Positions 25,616 to 33,625 of a stretch of DNA of 39,262 nt are shown here, piece after piece; within the stretch, counting starts at the first letter, position 1; each line of letters starts with the position of its first letter. The stretch is taken from positions 1 through 39,262 of the forward strand of contig NZ_RHOO01000025.1 in assembly GCF_003946555.1 (NCBI RefSeq), in the 5' to 3' direction. Source of the DNA: Companilactobacillus hulinensis. Lineage in GTDB: Bacteria; Bacillota; Bacilli; Lactobacillales; Lactobacillaceae. The notes below the pieces were generated by a model. The model did not search any database and had not been told where the DNA came from. It worked only from the letters and a program-made list of their open reading frames with translations. The position numbers and the translations under genes are program-made.

Positions 25616-26077
25616 TCACTCCTTCATGAATACCAACCATCTAGTTTTTGAACGTTTATCTCCAAATAATGGTGCTATATTAAATAAATTCAGTACCTTG
25701 TTCATTGAAATTTGTTCAGTATTCCATTTAAAAATCAAGGTTCCTTTGGGCTTCAGAACTCTCATACATTCTCTAAATCCAATTGATAAATCATGTTCCC
25801 ATGTATTCGGATTTAAAGTTCCATACTTTTTTGCTAACCATGAATTTTTTCCAGCATTAATTAAATTAGGTGGATCGAACACCACAGTATAAAATGTGTT
25901 ATCAGGAAAAGGTATCTCCCTAAAATCTGCAACTATATCTGGACTAATTGATAATTTGCGACCATCACTCAATTCTGTGTTCAGTTCTCTATTATCCATA
26001 AAAACGACATTTGAATTGTTTTTGTCATACCAAAACATCCTTGAACCACAACAAACGTCTAATATCAGTTTATTCAT
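25616..26077 (-). CDS. SAM-dependent methyltransferase
   Basis: 153 aa from ATG 26077 with AAGGG 8 nt upstream and an 8-nt overlap (ATGAATAA) with the small membrane gene before it. Motif I is LDVCCGSRMFW (residues 6-16). The catalytic-type motif is FDPPNL (67-72), close to the DPPY/NPPF motif of amino-methyltransferases. A C-terminal LKPKGTLIFKW is standard for class I enzymes. It is shorter than most DNA adenine methyltransferases and lacks a clear target-recognition domain. Small proteins of this type are common before arpU in lactobacillus phages. The substrate is unknown, DNA being likely. Confidence 0.8.
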   Translation of the reverse strand: MNKLILDVCCGSRMFWYDKNNSNVVFMDNRELNTELSDGRKLSISPDIVADFREIPFPDNTFYTVVFDPPNLINAGKNSWLAKKYGTLNPNTWEHDLSIGFRECMRVLKPKGTLIFKWNTEQISMNKVLNLFNIAPLFGDKRSKTRWLVFMKE

Positions 26078-26183
26078 CTGACTGTTCCCTTCGCTCATGC
26101 CTATCCTTAACTGGAATAGATACAATCATTACTAATATAAATACAATTATCAATCCAGCGGACAACACGATAAGTTTACTCAT
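26070..26183 (-). CDS. Small single-pass membrane peptide (37 aa)
   Basis: ATG 26183 overlaps the preceding stop by 8 nt (ATGAGTAA), and its own stop overlaps the methyltransferase start by 8 nt. AGGTGA lies upstream. The peptide is one hydrophobic helix (residues ~4-24, LIVLSAGLIIVFILVMIVSI) followed by a charged tail (KDRHERREQSDE). Coupling on both ends supports a real gene. Function is unknown. Small phage membrane peptides sometimes affect host membrane proteins or lysis, but nothing specific is visible. Confidence 0.55.
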   Translation of the reverse strand: MSKLIVLSAGLIIVFILVMIVSIPVKDRHERREQSDE

Positions 26184-26409
26184 CATCTTTCACCTCAAAA
26201 TCTGCACTGTAGCAAAAGTAATCAGCAATATCTTTCACAAACAAATTTTCATCAGCGCAATTTAAAAGTACATCTAACATTTCTGGATATCTATATTCAT
26301 CCATATCCATACTTTGAACAATTGTTAATGCTGTTTCGCCACGGTCTTGTGCGTCCATTAATTCTTTTATAGCACCAGTCGTCCAGTCGTAGATCACTCT
26401 TTTGCTCAT
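26176..26409 (-). CDS. Hypothetical early protein (77 aa)
   Basis: Starts at ATG 26409 with AGGAGG upstream. Acidic, probably helical (TTGAIKELMDAQDRGETALTIVQ ... LNCADENLFVKDIADYFCYSADF). No domain recognised. Overlapped at its stop by the small membrane gene. Located in the block of small genes between the DUF2303-like gene and the methyltransferase. Confidence 0.65.
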   Translation of the reverse strand: MSKRVIYDWTTGAIKELMDAQDRGETALTIVQSMDMDEYRYPEMLDVLLNCADENLFVKDIADYFCYSADFEVKDDE

Positions 26410-26420
26410 TTGTATTCCTC

Positions 26421-26606
26421 CTAAAAGGGATAAGATACATCCCTCAAAATGTCATTCTTGGTTCTCTCATCAAGATTCTTACGTGCCTGCCTAAAATCTG
26501 AGGTCATTGGATGATTTGATAAATACGTAATAGTTTTTTCCAAACTCTGGCACTGATCATCAAATACTCTTTCAACAGTTGCACGATAAATATCTTCATT
26601 ATTCAT
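26421..26606 (-). CDS. Hypothetical early protein (61 aa)
   Basis: Starts at ATG 26606 with GTAGGTGAT upstream (which also ends the 16-codon frame before it). Charged, helical (ATVERVFDDQCQSLEKTITYL ... ARKNLDERTKNDILRDVSYPF). No family recognised. Its stop is followed by the RBS of the next gene. Confidence 0.6.
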   Translation of the reverse strand: MNNEDIYRATVERVFDDQCQSLEKTITYLSNHPMTSDFRQARKNLDERTKNDILRDVSYPF

Positions 26607-26610
26607 ACAA

Positions 26611-26661
26611 TCACCTACTTCGAATTAATCTTCTTGAAGTATGTACATCAAAAATTTCCAT
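26611..26661 (-). CDS. Very short open frame with strong RBS (16 codons)
   Basis: ATG 26661 is preceded by AGGAGGTGA at good spacing, and the frame ends after 16 codons (MEIFDVHTSRRLIRSR). Its stop overlaps the RBS of the next gene. The site is much better than expected by chance, so the peptide may be made, perhaps as a leader that couples translation. No other support. Confidence 0.3.
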   Translation of the reverse strand: MEIFDVHTSRRLIRSR

Positions 26662-26673
26662 TTAAGTCACCTC

Positions 26674-27417
26674 CTAAGAGATGACAACTACATGATCAGC
26701 TTTAATTTCTCTACCCAAATTTAATTTAAGATACTCAGAAATATTCTGCATAGCTTTGTTCTTCCACGCACCACCATCTGCTTCAAAAATAGCTGCACAC
26801 ATACCTTCACGCATCCTGAATACAAACTTACTCTCAGGTTGTGCAACCTCAATAAAAGTACGATATGGTGCAAGGGTAACAGGATTAGGCACCTTAACCT
26901 TTGATACTGAAGCAACACCTGATTTAATCGTCACAGCTTGGGATGTACCATCATCACTTGATGAAGTCACTTCCTCTTCTTTCAAATTGCCAATAACTTT
27001 CAATAACAATTCTTGATCATCACTATCAACAAACTGAGACTGCAACATAATATTCATGCTTTCTTGATCAAGAAATTGTTCAAAATAAATTTCTGGCAAC
27101 GATGCGTTAACTTCAATTAATTTTTCACGTTGTCCATAACTATCAATTGCACCATATACATCGATTGACGATGGTGACTTAATTTGAACAAACAATTTTC
27201 TATCTTTACGCTCATCCATATTTTGAATCAAATCAACCAATCCGGTCAATGTACTAATATTCACTGACCTATCTGCAATATCAGGAGGAATCACCAGATG
27301 GATATTCCCACGACCATCAACGCTATATGTTTTATCTCCAACCTCAAAAGTCTTATTGTTATGTGCTTCTAAAGTTAGTTCACCAATTTTATCAATTAAT
27401 TCTATTGTTAAATCCAT
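26674..27417 (-). CDS. DUF2303 (YfdQ-like) phage protein
   Basis: 247 aa from ATG 27417 (AGGTG 6 nt upstream; GTG 27426 directly after the previous stop is less likely). The stretch VTSSSDDGTSQAVTIKSGV ASVSKVKVPNPVTLAPYRTFIEV and FEADGGAW near the C-terminus are the conserved text of DUF2303/YfdQ proteins, known from phages of many hosts without an established function. It lies among early replication genes. I see no catalytic motif. Confidence 0.8.
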   Translation of the reverse strand: MDLTIELIDKIGELTLEAHNNKTFEVGDKTYSVDGRGNIHLVIPPDIADRSVNISTLTGLVDLIQNMDERKDRKLFVQIKSPSSIDVYGAIDSYGQREKLIEVNASLPEIYFEQFLDQESMNIMLQSQFVDSDDQELLLKVIGNLKEEEVTSSSDDGTSQAVTIKSGVASVSKVKVPNPVTLAPYRTFIEVAQPESKFVFRMREGMCAAIFEADGGAWKNKAMQNISEYLKLNLGREIKADHVVVIS

Positions 27418-27426
27418 CGTATTCAC

Positions 27427-27879
27427 CTATGCTTTCTTATTTTGCAAATCAATTACTTTTTCCGATTTTGGTTCCTTAATATCCGAATCCTCTTCTTCAA
27501 CTTCATCTACAGGTTTTCCCGTATCAGTTTTCAATGTACTATCCTTTGAATCAAAGTATGTTTGTCCAGGGGTTCCTGACTTCAATTCATTAGCAGCAAT
27601 CATCCCTGTATTCTCATCTCGACCAACAAGCATTGTTGTGCTTAAACCGACTTGAGGAGCTAAATTAGATTTAATTTCAGCAACTACATCAATAGCATCC
27701 CTGTTGTCATTTGGTTTGTATGTTAAACCGATGGTTATTTTTCGTTTGGCTTTAGCATCAGTATTTGGATCCAAAATATTTTCACTTAGCTTCTTTAACT
27801 CTTTGGTAAATTTTTCTTGCAATCCACCTTCAGCAATTTCTGATAGTTTGAAGTTAATTACCTTATCAATTTCACTCAT
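27427..27879 (-). CDS. Phage protein of the so-called replication terminator type
   Basis: 150 aa. The text GGLQEKFTKELKKLSENILDPNTDAKAKRKITIGLTYKPNDNRD and later ANELKSGTPGQTYFDSKDSTLKTDTGKPVDEVEEE resembles a family in staphylococcal and lactobacillus phages that is often labelled replication terminator protein. The label is not backed by experiment as far as I know. The C-terminus is acidic and disordered. Precedes the DUF2303 gene with no gap, AGGTGA before ATG 27879. Confidence 0.65.
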   Translation of the reverse strand: MSEIDKVINFKLSEIAEGGLQEKFTKELKKLSENILDPNTDAKAKRKITIGLTYKPNDNRDAIDVVAEIKSNLAPQVGLSTTMLVGRDENTGMIAANELKSGTPGQTYFDSKDSTLKTDTGKPVDEVEEEDSDIKEPKSEKVIDLQNKKA

Positions 27880-27896
27880 TATTTCACCTCATAAAT

Positions 27897-28445
27897 TTAA
27901 AATGGTAAGTCATCATCACTTACATTTACGCCACCCGATTTAAATGGATCTGACATATTGTTATTGCCACTACGATTACTATTTTGCTGTCCTGACCCAA
28001 ACGGACTTGTATTCCCAAATTGCGGACGTTGACTATTGTTATTCTGATAGTTATTGCGATTCTGATTATTGTTCTTGTTATATGACTGCTGATTACTTTG
28101 ACCAGAGCCACTATTGTTGTTTCCATTATTAGTATTAATAAATGAAAATTCATCAACGACTAATTCTGTAACATAGACAGTAATACCTTGGTTATTCTCA
28201 TAATTACGTGTTTGTAATCTGCCATCTATAGCAACTAATGAACCTTTATGAGTCCACTGGCTAAATGTTTCGGCAGCTTTCCTCCAAATAACGCAGTTAA
28301 TAAAGTCCGCCTCTCGCTCACCTTGAGCATTAGTATAGTTACGGTTAACAGCCAATGTGAAACTTCCTGCCGCTGTACCGTTGCTTGTATATCTCAAATC
28401 AACATCTTTGGTTAATCGACCTACTAGAATACTTCTATTCAGCAT
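27897..28445 (-). CDS. ssb: Single-stranded DNA-binding protein
   Basis: 182 aa from ATG 28445 (GGAGG 8 nt upstream). It starts [19 protein letters not shown], contains [19 protein letters not shown], a long Asn/Gln/Ser-rich linker (about 112-170) and ends in the acidic DDDLPF tip that binds partner proteins. OB-fold residues 1-110. It would coat single strands during phage replication and recombination by the ERF protein nearby. Overlaps the preceding gene by 11 nt. Confidence 0.95.
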   Translation of the reverse strand: MLNRSILVGRLTKDVDLRYTSNGTAAGSFTLAVNRNYTNAQGEREADFINCVIWRKAAETFSQWTHKGSLVAIDGRLQTRNYENNQGITVYVTELVVDEFSFINTNNGNNNSGSGQSNQQSYNKNNNQNRNNYQNNNSQRPQFGNTSPFGSGQQNSNRSGNNNMSDPFKSGGVNVSDDDLPF

Positions 28446-28710
28446 CGGTATTACCTCCACCAAATAATTTCAAATCATCCTCGAGCTCTTTTCTAATATC
28501 AGTAGCACAAGCATTCATAATCAGTAGGCCATTAATGACTTCCTGATTGCCACGATAGACATCACTAAACTTTCTAAGGTTTTTCATCAAATCTAGTGAT
28601 TTAGAAGTCTCAAATTGTGTGCTCTTAACTAGATTATCAATTGTCGTCAGTTCACGTTTTGCCATTAGCGGTCCAGTTTCACTGAATCCATATTCTTCTT
28701 GTGTAAGCAT
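28435..28710 (-). CDS. Hypothetical protein between helicase loader and SSB (91 aa)
   Basis: ATG 28710 with AGGAGG upstream. Helical, charged ([56 protein letters not shown]). No recognised domain. Between DnaC-like loader and ssb, so most likely a replication accessory. Confidence 0.65.
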   Translation of the reverse strand: MLTQEEYGFSETGPLMAKRELTTIDNLVKSTQFETSKSLDLMKNLRKFSDVYRGNQEVINGLLIMNACATDIRKELEDDLKLFGGGNTDAE

Positions 28711-28720
28711 GGTTATCCTC

Positions 28721-29491
28721 CTAAATATTTCTCATATCCTTAGAATTAAATACAATTACGTTTTCTTTTTTCTTAGCAATCAGACGACTATAAATTTTAG
28801 AATTATAAATTCTTTGAATTTCGGAGCTAGTGTTATTAGTCGTCACAATATTTGTTTTGCTTTTTCTTGAATCACATATTCTGAATAATGCCCTTTGTAC
28901 GTAATCTTTTGACTGAGGAACCAGTTTACCAGGATCAGAACTCTGTAAAGTTGACTCGCTTCCTAAATCATCTAGGACTAGCACGTCACAATTACGAATA
29001 CATTTCTCCATTTTTCTGGCATCCCCACCATCTGAACCATTAAATGAAGCAGTTTCTAAATCCATCAGCATAGCAACACTTACAAATAAGCATTTCAATT
29101 TAACATTTCGATTATTGATATAGTTCAAAATGCTGATTGCTAACATTGTCTTACCAGCTCCGGCGATTCCAGAAAATGTAAAATTTCCAAGTTCTCCGGT
29201 AGCAATTCTTTGAGCAATGTTTTGAGCCTTCTGTAATTCATTAAACTGCAGTTGATCATTCACCTTAAATTCATCGAAATTTTGTTTCAAGTCATCCCAA
29301 TCACTGATTAATGAACTATTAAACATTCTCTTACGTTCTTGGTTGATAAATACTTGTGTGAACTCTGCAGACTTTAATCGCTCACGTTCATCACGCTGCT
29401 TAATTACCTCATCAACATTAATGGGCGTAATTCCATGTTCCTTTTGAATCCTAGTCATAGTCTTCTGCATTGCATCTCCAAAAGATTCCAA
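28721..29491 (-). CDS. DnaC/DnaI-like helicase loader ATPase
   Basis: 256 aa. AAA+ ATPase with Walker A GIAGAGKT (108-115) and Walker B LVLDDLG (171-177). A TTNNTSSEI sensor-like segment follows (~215-225). It should load the host replicative helicase at the phage origin. The start is TTG 29491, because AGGAGG lies exactly 8 nt before it. An ATG seven codons later has a weaker site. Directly after the initiator gene, as in many phages using this replication plan. Confidence 0.88.
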   Translation of the reverse strand: MESFGDAMQKTMTRIQKEHGITPINVDEVIKQRDERERLKSAEFTQVFINQERKRMFNSSLISDWDDLKQNFDEFKVNDQLQFNELQKAQNIAQRIATGELGNFTFSGIAGAGKTMLAISILNYINNRNVKLKCLFVSVAMLMDLETASFNGSDGGDARKMEKCIRNCDVLVLDDLGSESTLQSSDPGKLVPQSKDYVQRALFRICDSRKSKTNIVTTNNTSSEIQRIYNSKIYSRLIAKKKENVIVFNSKDMRNI

Positions 29492-29503
29492 ATATATAAC
29501 CTC

Positions 29504-30265
29504 CTAAAACAATGGATCATAAGTTAAATCAGCTATTGTTTGATTTTTCTTATTAAATTCTTGAATTGCTTGTATCGCCATCTGATCATATTGTTTACGA
29601 AGTTTAGATGGTGATATGACTACTCGGGTCCAGAATTCATTCTTCCGAGACCAGTCAATCATGTTTCTAATTTTCTTATAACTACGATTGTCCCTTTCAT
29701 GCATCAATCTGATAGAATCAGCCCATTTTTGTAAATTAGGTTTCTTAAAATCAGGACTACTCTCCAATATTTTTTTGTACATATAATCAGCTAGCTTATA
29801 GTTTTCATCACTCTCGTCATAAGTCCTAGACTTGTGACTATTTTTATTAGTACTTGGTTCTTTAGTACTTGGTTCTTTAGTACTTAGTAGTGTTGGATTA
29901 TCCGACAGCGGGTTTCCCGACAACGGATTATCCGTCGACGGGTTTTCCGTCTGCGGTGAAATCATTGATATATCAGGCTCATCGTAAATTTTCCAATCCT
30001 TCTGACCAAACTTACCTCTGCCTTCTCTTTTTTGAAGTCTAACAAGGTATCCCGACTTCTCCAATTCTTGGAGTCCTTTTCTAACAGAATCTCTGCCATC
30101 CTTACTATGTTCCATTAATTCCGTTTCATAAAAAGTCCAGTCATCAGGTAAACTCAGCATGTAAGCAAGTAGCCCTTTAGCTTTAAGTGACAATCTCTTG
30201 TCCTTCAAACCGGTATTCCCAATAATTGTGAAATTCGTTTTTCTTTTTGCTCTTACAATAGCCAT
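29504..30265 (-). CDS. Replication initiator with winged-helix domain (DnaD/O-like), carrying the origin
   Basis: 253 aa. N-terminal winged helix (LSLKAKGLLAYMLSLPDDWTFYETELMEHSKDGRDSVRKGLQELEKSGYLV, about 26-76) as in phage replisome organisers. The middle (about 105-140) is a low-complexity linker made of five-residue units (DNPLS, STKEP), which comes from 15-bp DNA repeats. The C-terminus is basic and helical (KLRKQYDQMAIQAIQEF). Initiators of this kind bind iterons inside their own gene and recruit the helicase loader, here the next gene. AGGAGG precedes ATG 30265. Confidence 0.88.
   Translation of the reverse strand: MAIVRAKRKTNFTIIGNTGLKDKRLSLKAKGLLAYMLSLPDDWTFYETELMEHSKDGRDSVRKGLQELEKSGYLVRLQKREGRGKFGQKDWKIYDEPDISMISPQTENPSTDNPLSGNPLSDNPTLLSTKEPSTKEPSTNKNSHKSRTYDESDENYKLADYMYKKILESSPDFKKPNLQKWADSIRLMHERDNRSYKKIRNMIDWSRKNEFWTRVVISPSKLRKQYDQMAIQAIQEFNKKNQTIADLTYDPLF
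29851..29954. repeat. Probable replication origin: iterons inside the initiator gene
   Basis: Four 15-bp repeats in tandem at 29895-29909, 29910-29924, 29925-29939 and 29940-29954 share GG-(A/G)-TT-x-(T/C)-CCG. Next to them the 15-mer TACTTGGTTCTTTAG occurs twice in tandem (29851-29865, 29866-29880) and begins a third time at 29881. Tandem iterons within the initiator gene are the lambda-O type origin design. The AT-rich DNA on the higher-coordinate or lower-coordinate side could melt. Binding is inferred. Confidence 0.7.
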
Positions 30266-30267
30266 GA

Positions 30268-30924
30268 CTAACCTCCTATTCTTAATTGTTTACGATCATC
30301 AGCATCCAGTTTTATAGGTTTGATGTGATAACGTTGTAGGAACGTCATAACTCCGATTTTGTGCTGTTCAGTATGATGTATTCTACAAAGTGCCATAAAG
30401 AAGAATCCACTATGATTAATTTGTCGCCTATTTCGACCCATGCCGACTGTTTGTAAGTGAGCTATATCTGCATGTCTACCACAAATACAACAACGCCTAT
30501 GCTTCAAGCATCTGTACTGCATTGAGTAATCATTTGGCAATAGGTCCCATGTTCTGGTCTTAAACGGTACATCATATTCAAAGCAAAAATCTAACAACCA
30601 ACTGATATACTCTTTTGCCTGTGTCATTGAACAATTAGACAAACTAAACTCATCCTTACCGGTCTCAGTTAGATACTTCCATTTCATAATTTGTGGTGTC
30701 TCTTTCTCGACCATATAGCCAGACCAATCACTGATATCTCCAATCAGAGCGTATATTTTGCCCCTCTGCTCAACTGAAATTGTTCTACCATCTGAGATAC
30801 TCACTTCAATCATTGGTTGCTTACCACTGGAAAGTTTGCTCAATTTAAAAGCATCAATATCATCATCAAGTTCAGCACTAATCCTGTTACCATTTATGGA
30901 TAACAACTTTCCAAAGAATTCCAT
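30268..30924 (-). CDS. Putative HNH-type nuclease (HNHc_6 family), recombination module
   Basis: 218 aa. Residues ~140-190 carry CLKHRRCCICGRHADIAHL, then NHSGFFFMALCRIHHTEQH, a Cys/His zinc-bound HNH-like motif in the layout of the HNHc_6 proteins that sit beside single-strand annealing proteins in Firmicutes phages. They may act on recombination intermediates. Starts at 30924, sharing one base with the ERF stop. The N-terminal 130 residues are family-specific. Confidence 0.8.
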   Translation of the reverse strand: MEFFGKLLSINGNRISAELDDDIDAFKLSKLSSGKQPMIEVSISDGRTISVEQRGKIYALIGDISDWSGYMVEKETPQIMKWKYLTETGKDEFSLSNCSMTQAKEYISWLLDFCFEYDVPFKTRTWDLLPNDYSMQYRCLKHRRCCICGRHADIAHLQTVGMGRNRRQINHSGFFFMALCRIHHTEQHKIGVMTFLQRYHIKPIKLDADDRKQLRIGG

Positions 30925-31721
30925 TATCCATTAAGCTGCTTTAATGTTTCTTCAACTGAAATCTTTTGTTGATTGAGATAAATAAGGATTTCATCAGCCG
31001 TTTTATCTTCCAAATGACCATAGTCAGCATTAGGAAAATTCTTCATAACCGTCTCAAAGATGGCATTTGGATCAGTCTTCATTAAATCCGCAAGATTTTG
31101 CATTTGTGTTTTGATCTGATTCATCTTTGCTGTATTTGCATAACTAACTTGTTGTCTCGACTGCATTTGATTATTGAAATTATCAAAGATATTGAATGGC
31201 TCCACTGGTGGATAATTATTCTGTTGTTGATTAAAGTTCTGAGGTTGTGATTGCTGATTGTTATTCCAATCTTGTTCGGGGTCATCGCCAGTTGTCATTA
31301 GAAACGTCTGCATCAAGAAGTTCTTCTGTGCACCTGTCTCAGCTTTGTAAATTGCTTTATCCCCTGAATCCATACCAACACCAGGCATTGAACCGTGAAT
31401 ACTATCGATGCCATCCGTGATTTCAAAACTGCCCATTACAGATACAAAATTTAAATTTGTACCTTTACCAGTCTTCGCACTCCAAATATTTAAAATTTCA
31501 TAATTAGGAATGATACTAATACCCTGTTCAGCTAGCTTATTTTGTAAGTTGGCTTTAACCGCTGCTTCAGTCACGTAGTCATAATTTTGGTTTTTATTAT
31601 GTCCATCCTTTTCAATTTTTTCTAAACCTTTTTGAACAATGGATATTTTAGAAATAAGATTTGAGTTATCTGGCTTACTGTCTACAGAAATTGAACTGAC
31701 TTCATCATTTTTTTCAACCAT
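30924..31721 (-). CDS. erf: ERF-family single-strand annealing protein
   Basis: 265 aa. KISIVQKGLEKIEKDGHNKNQNYDYVTEAAVKANLQNKLAEQGI and later GDKAIYKAETGAQKNFLMQTFLMTTGDDPE are clear ERF family text. It would anneal complementary single strands in phage recombination, with SSB and the HNH protein as partners. A Gln/Asn-rich linker lies at ~160-185. AGGTG precedes ATG 31721. Confidence 0.92.
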   Translation of the reverse strand: MVEKNDEVSSISVDSKPDNSNLISKISIVQKGLEKIEKDGHNKNQNYDYVTEAAVKANLQNKLAEQGISIIPNYEILNIWSAKTGKGTNLNFVSVMGSFEITDGIDSIHGSMPGVGMDSGDKAIYKAETGAQKNFLMQTFLMTTGDDPEQDWNNNQQSQPQNFNQQQNNYPPVEPFNIFDNFNNQMQSRQQVSYANTAKMNQIKTQMQNLADLMKTDPNAIFETVMKNFPNADYGHLEDKTADEILIYLNQQKISVEETLKQLNG

Positions 31722-31724
31722 TTA

Positions 31725-32636
31725 TTACACCTCACTCATTTTATTAATAACTTCAGATACTACTTCAAAGGAGTTCTTGAACTGGTTGACTTGTTGCATC
31801 GCTTGAATGATTCCGGCTTGTGTACCAGTCAACTTAATGGATACAGTGAACTCAGAAGGCTTGTTCTCAATTACTTCGCCAGTCTCAGTATCGATGACTT
31901 TATCACCAACCTTTTGTTGTAATGCTTCTCGTGTAGCTTTTTCAGCTTCAGCATGTTTCTGTGCAGCAATTTTTTCGTTCTCTTGGTCAATTAAAAACTG
32001 ATCAATCGAATCAATGACTTCTGCCGCATCACGTTCATTACTCAATTGAGCAACCCAGCCTGCTGGATCAATATCTTTCAATTTACAATGTTCTTCAATC
32101 AACCGTTTATTGATTTCATATGCCTTGTGTTGACGTTGCAACAACTTCACACCATCAGTAATTTGTTCAATTAGTTTCTTACGAGTAATACTTTTATTAG
32201 TCCATTTAGGGTCAAATGGCACTTCATTACGATTAATGTTATATTCAGATGCAATTTCAGCTATCAATGCTAATACGCTGTCTTTACGTTCCTGTCGTTG
32301 ATTCTCTTCAACCTTTTTAATGCCGTCATCTAATGGATCTAACACAGCATCAATAATGGATGTCATATCTTTAACCTGTGCTTCAAATTCTTTAAGTGGC
32401 TTGTTATACTCACCCTTGATTTCTTTACGTTTGTCATCGAATCCTTTTTTCATTCGATTCAGATCAGCACGAACCAACTTATCCCCATCAACTGAATCAG
32501 CAGTTATAATTGACCAACCTTTATATTTCTCTGCATATTTCTTCACTTGTTCTTTGAATAATTCTTGATTGTTAATCTTGATTTCAGTTGGAGTATACGA
32601 AACTCCGAAATCAATAGTTGCTAAATCATTAGCCAT
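31725..32636 (-). CDS. DUF1351 phage protein
   Basis: 303 aa, helical and charged. IINNQELFKEQVKKYAEKYKGWSII-like start and ADLNRMKKGFDDKRKEIKGEYNKPLKEFEAQVKDM (~55-90) match DUF1351, nearly always beside ERF or RecT genes in Firmicutes phages. The function is unknown, and an accessory to recombination is assumed. AGGTAGC precedes ATG 32636. Confidence 0.85.
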   Translation of the reverse strand: MANDLATIDFGVSYTPTEIKINNQELFKEQVKKYAEKYKGWSIITADSVDGDKLVRADLNRMKKGFDDKRKEIKGEYNKPLKEFEAQVKDMTSIIDAVLDPLDDGIKKVEENQRQERKDSVLALIAEIASEYNINRNEVPFDPKWTNKSITRKKLIEQITDGVKLLQRQHKAYEINKRLIEEHCKLKDIDPAGWVAQLSNERDAAEVIDSIDQFLIDQENEKIAAQKHAEAEKATREALQQKVGDKVIDTETGEVIENKPSEFTVSIKLTGTQAGIIQAMQQVNQFKNSFEVVSEVINKMSEV

Positions 32637-32685
32637 ATTTGAGCTACCTTTCGTGTTATAATTTGTTTGTTAAATATTTTTGAAT

Positions 32686-32874
32686 CTAGTCGCCTACCAA
32701 TGCCGTGGTAAGTGACTTTTTTATTTGGTTCATTTCATTGGCAGATTCAAGCAATTCTTTGACAGGATAATCTTTGCAGAATTCACACATTGCTTGTTGT
32801 CTGCCGTATTCAATACATGAATCTTGAAACTGTGTAAGTGAAATGCTAATTAACACTTTCAATACTTTGTTCAT
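32686..32874 (-). CDS. Hypothetical early protein with Cys pair (62 aa)
   Basis: ATG 32874 with AAAGGAAG upstream. Contains QDSCIEYGRQQAMCEFCKDY. The C-x-x-C could bind zinc. Helical C-terminus. No family recognised. First gene of the block read leftwards after the inverted gene at 32912-33430. Confidence 0.6.
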   Translation of the reverse strand: MNKVLKVLISISLTQFQDSCIEYGRQQAMCEFCKDYPVKELLESANEMNQIKKSLTTALVGD

Positions 32875-32897
32875 CGGAACACTTCCTTTGATATAAT
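32867..32897 (+). promoter_or_regulatory. Candidate promoter of the plus-strand membrane gene
   Basis: TATAAT at 32892-32897 lies 15-20 bp before the gene start region. Upstream TTGTTC (32867-32872, 19-bp spacer) or TTCATC (32870-32875, 16-bp spacer) could be a weak -35. It overlaps the 5' end of the minus-strand gene at 32686-32874. Confidence 0.45.
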
Positions 32898-32911
32898 CTA
32901 AATAAATAGGA

Positions 32912-33430
32912 GTGAAATTTAAATTGAATGATTTTATAACCTTTCTTAAAGACGTACCACCTGCAACCTATGTATCATTACTTTCATTGCTAATAAGTTT
33001 TTCCCTTGCGCTCGAAAAATGGTTTTCATATCGGACAAAAATAGATATTAAGCAAGTTCAAATTGTTCAGTTATCTGATATCAGTTTTTTTATTCATTTT
33101 TACATAACTAACAAATCATCAAGAACACTTGGGATTTATAATCTGACCTTAAATGCCTTTAGATTAAATAAGCACTATCACAATTTCTCAAGAACTAACA
33201 CAGACAAAGATACGAACGTATGGACATCGGCTTTCCCGATTAACATAAACCCCTGGGAACAACGAGAAATTCTTATAGAATTTGTAAATAAAGATGATAA
33301 ACATCATATAAAAGATTTATTAGTCAAAGACGCAGTTGTTCACATTGAAACTAATAGGAAGAATTCATCATTTGAAATAAACTTAAAATCAGGCTCTATA
33401 GAATTAAAACAAGCACTGAAAGAATGGTAG
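32912..33430 (+). CDS. Membrane-anchored protein of unknown function, inverted in the early operon
   Basis: 172 aa (GTG 32912; TTG 32924 is better placed relative to AGGAG at 32908-32912). One membrane helix near residues 20-36 (YVSLLSLLISFSLALEKWF), then a beta-rich globular part (FFIHFYITNKSSRTLGIYNLTLNAF ... INPWEQREILIEFVNK), resembling membrane-tethered Ig-like folds. It points against all neighbouring genes and has its own likely promoter, so it may be expressed from the prophage. Such orphan genes are typical cargo (superinfection exclusion or host change). No family is recognised. Confidence 0.7.
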   Translation: MKFKLNDFITFLKDVPPATYVSLLSLLISFSLALEKWFSYRTKIDIKQVQIVQLSDISFFIHFYITNKSSRTLGIYNLTLNAFRLNKHYHNFSRTNTDKDTNVWTSAFPININPWEQREILIEFVNKDDKHHIKDLLVKDAVVHIETNRKNSSFEINLKSGSIELKQALKEW

Positions 33431-33469
33431 ATAGTATGAGCAACACCCACTAGACAAATTCTCTTGTTT

Positions 33470-33598
33470 TCATCTAACACCTCCGAAGTCGAAACAGTCT
33501 TTAATTACTCCCTTAATTCCATGGTGCTTGGTTAACAGATATACTGCTACCGAAATAAATATTGTGTAAAAGTAGAACATTTCAAAATTGATTTTCAT
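33470..33598 (-). CDS. Small membrane peptide (42 aa)
   Basis: ATG 33598 with GGGGG 7 nt upstream. Hydrophobic helix at residues ~5-24 (FEMFYFYTIFISVAVYLLT) and a polar tail ending DCFDFGGVR. No family recognised. In the same orientation as the early genes, between the excisionase-like gene and the inverted gene. Confidence 0.5.
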   Translation of the reverse strand: MKINFEMFYFYTIFISVAVYLLTKHHGIKGVIKDCFDFGGVR

Positions 33599-33625
33599 AT
33601 TTTGCCCCCACGGCTAATTTAATTT

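Noticed and set aside
33603-33614. GCCCCCACGG present here and again near 37986
   Set aside because: A shared 10-mer that serves as RBS complement in one place and lies before int in the other. Too short and of too little context to call a site.
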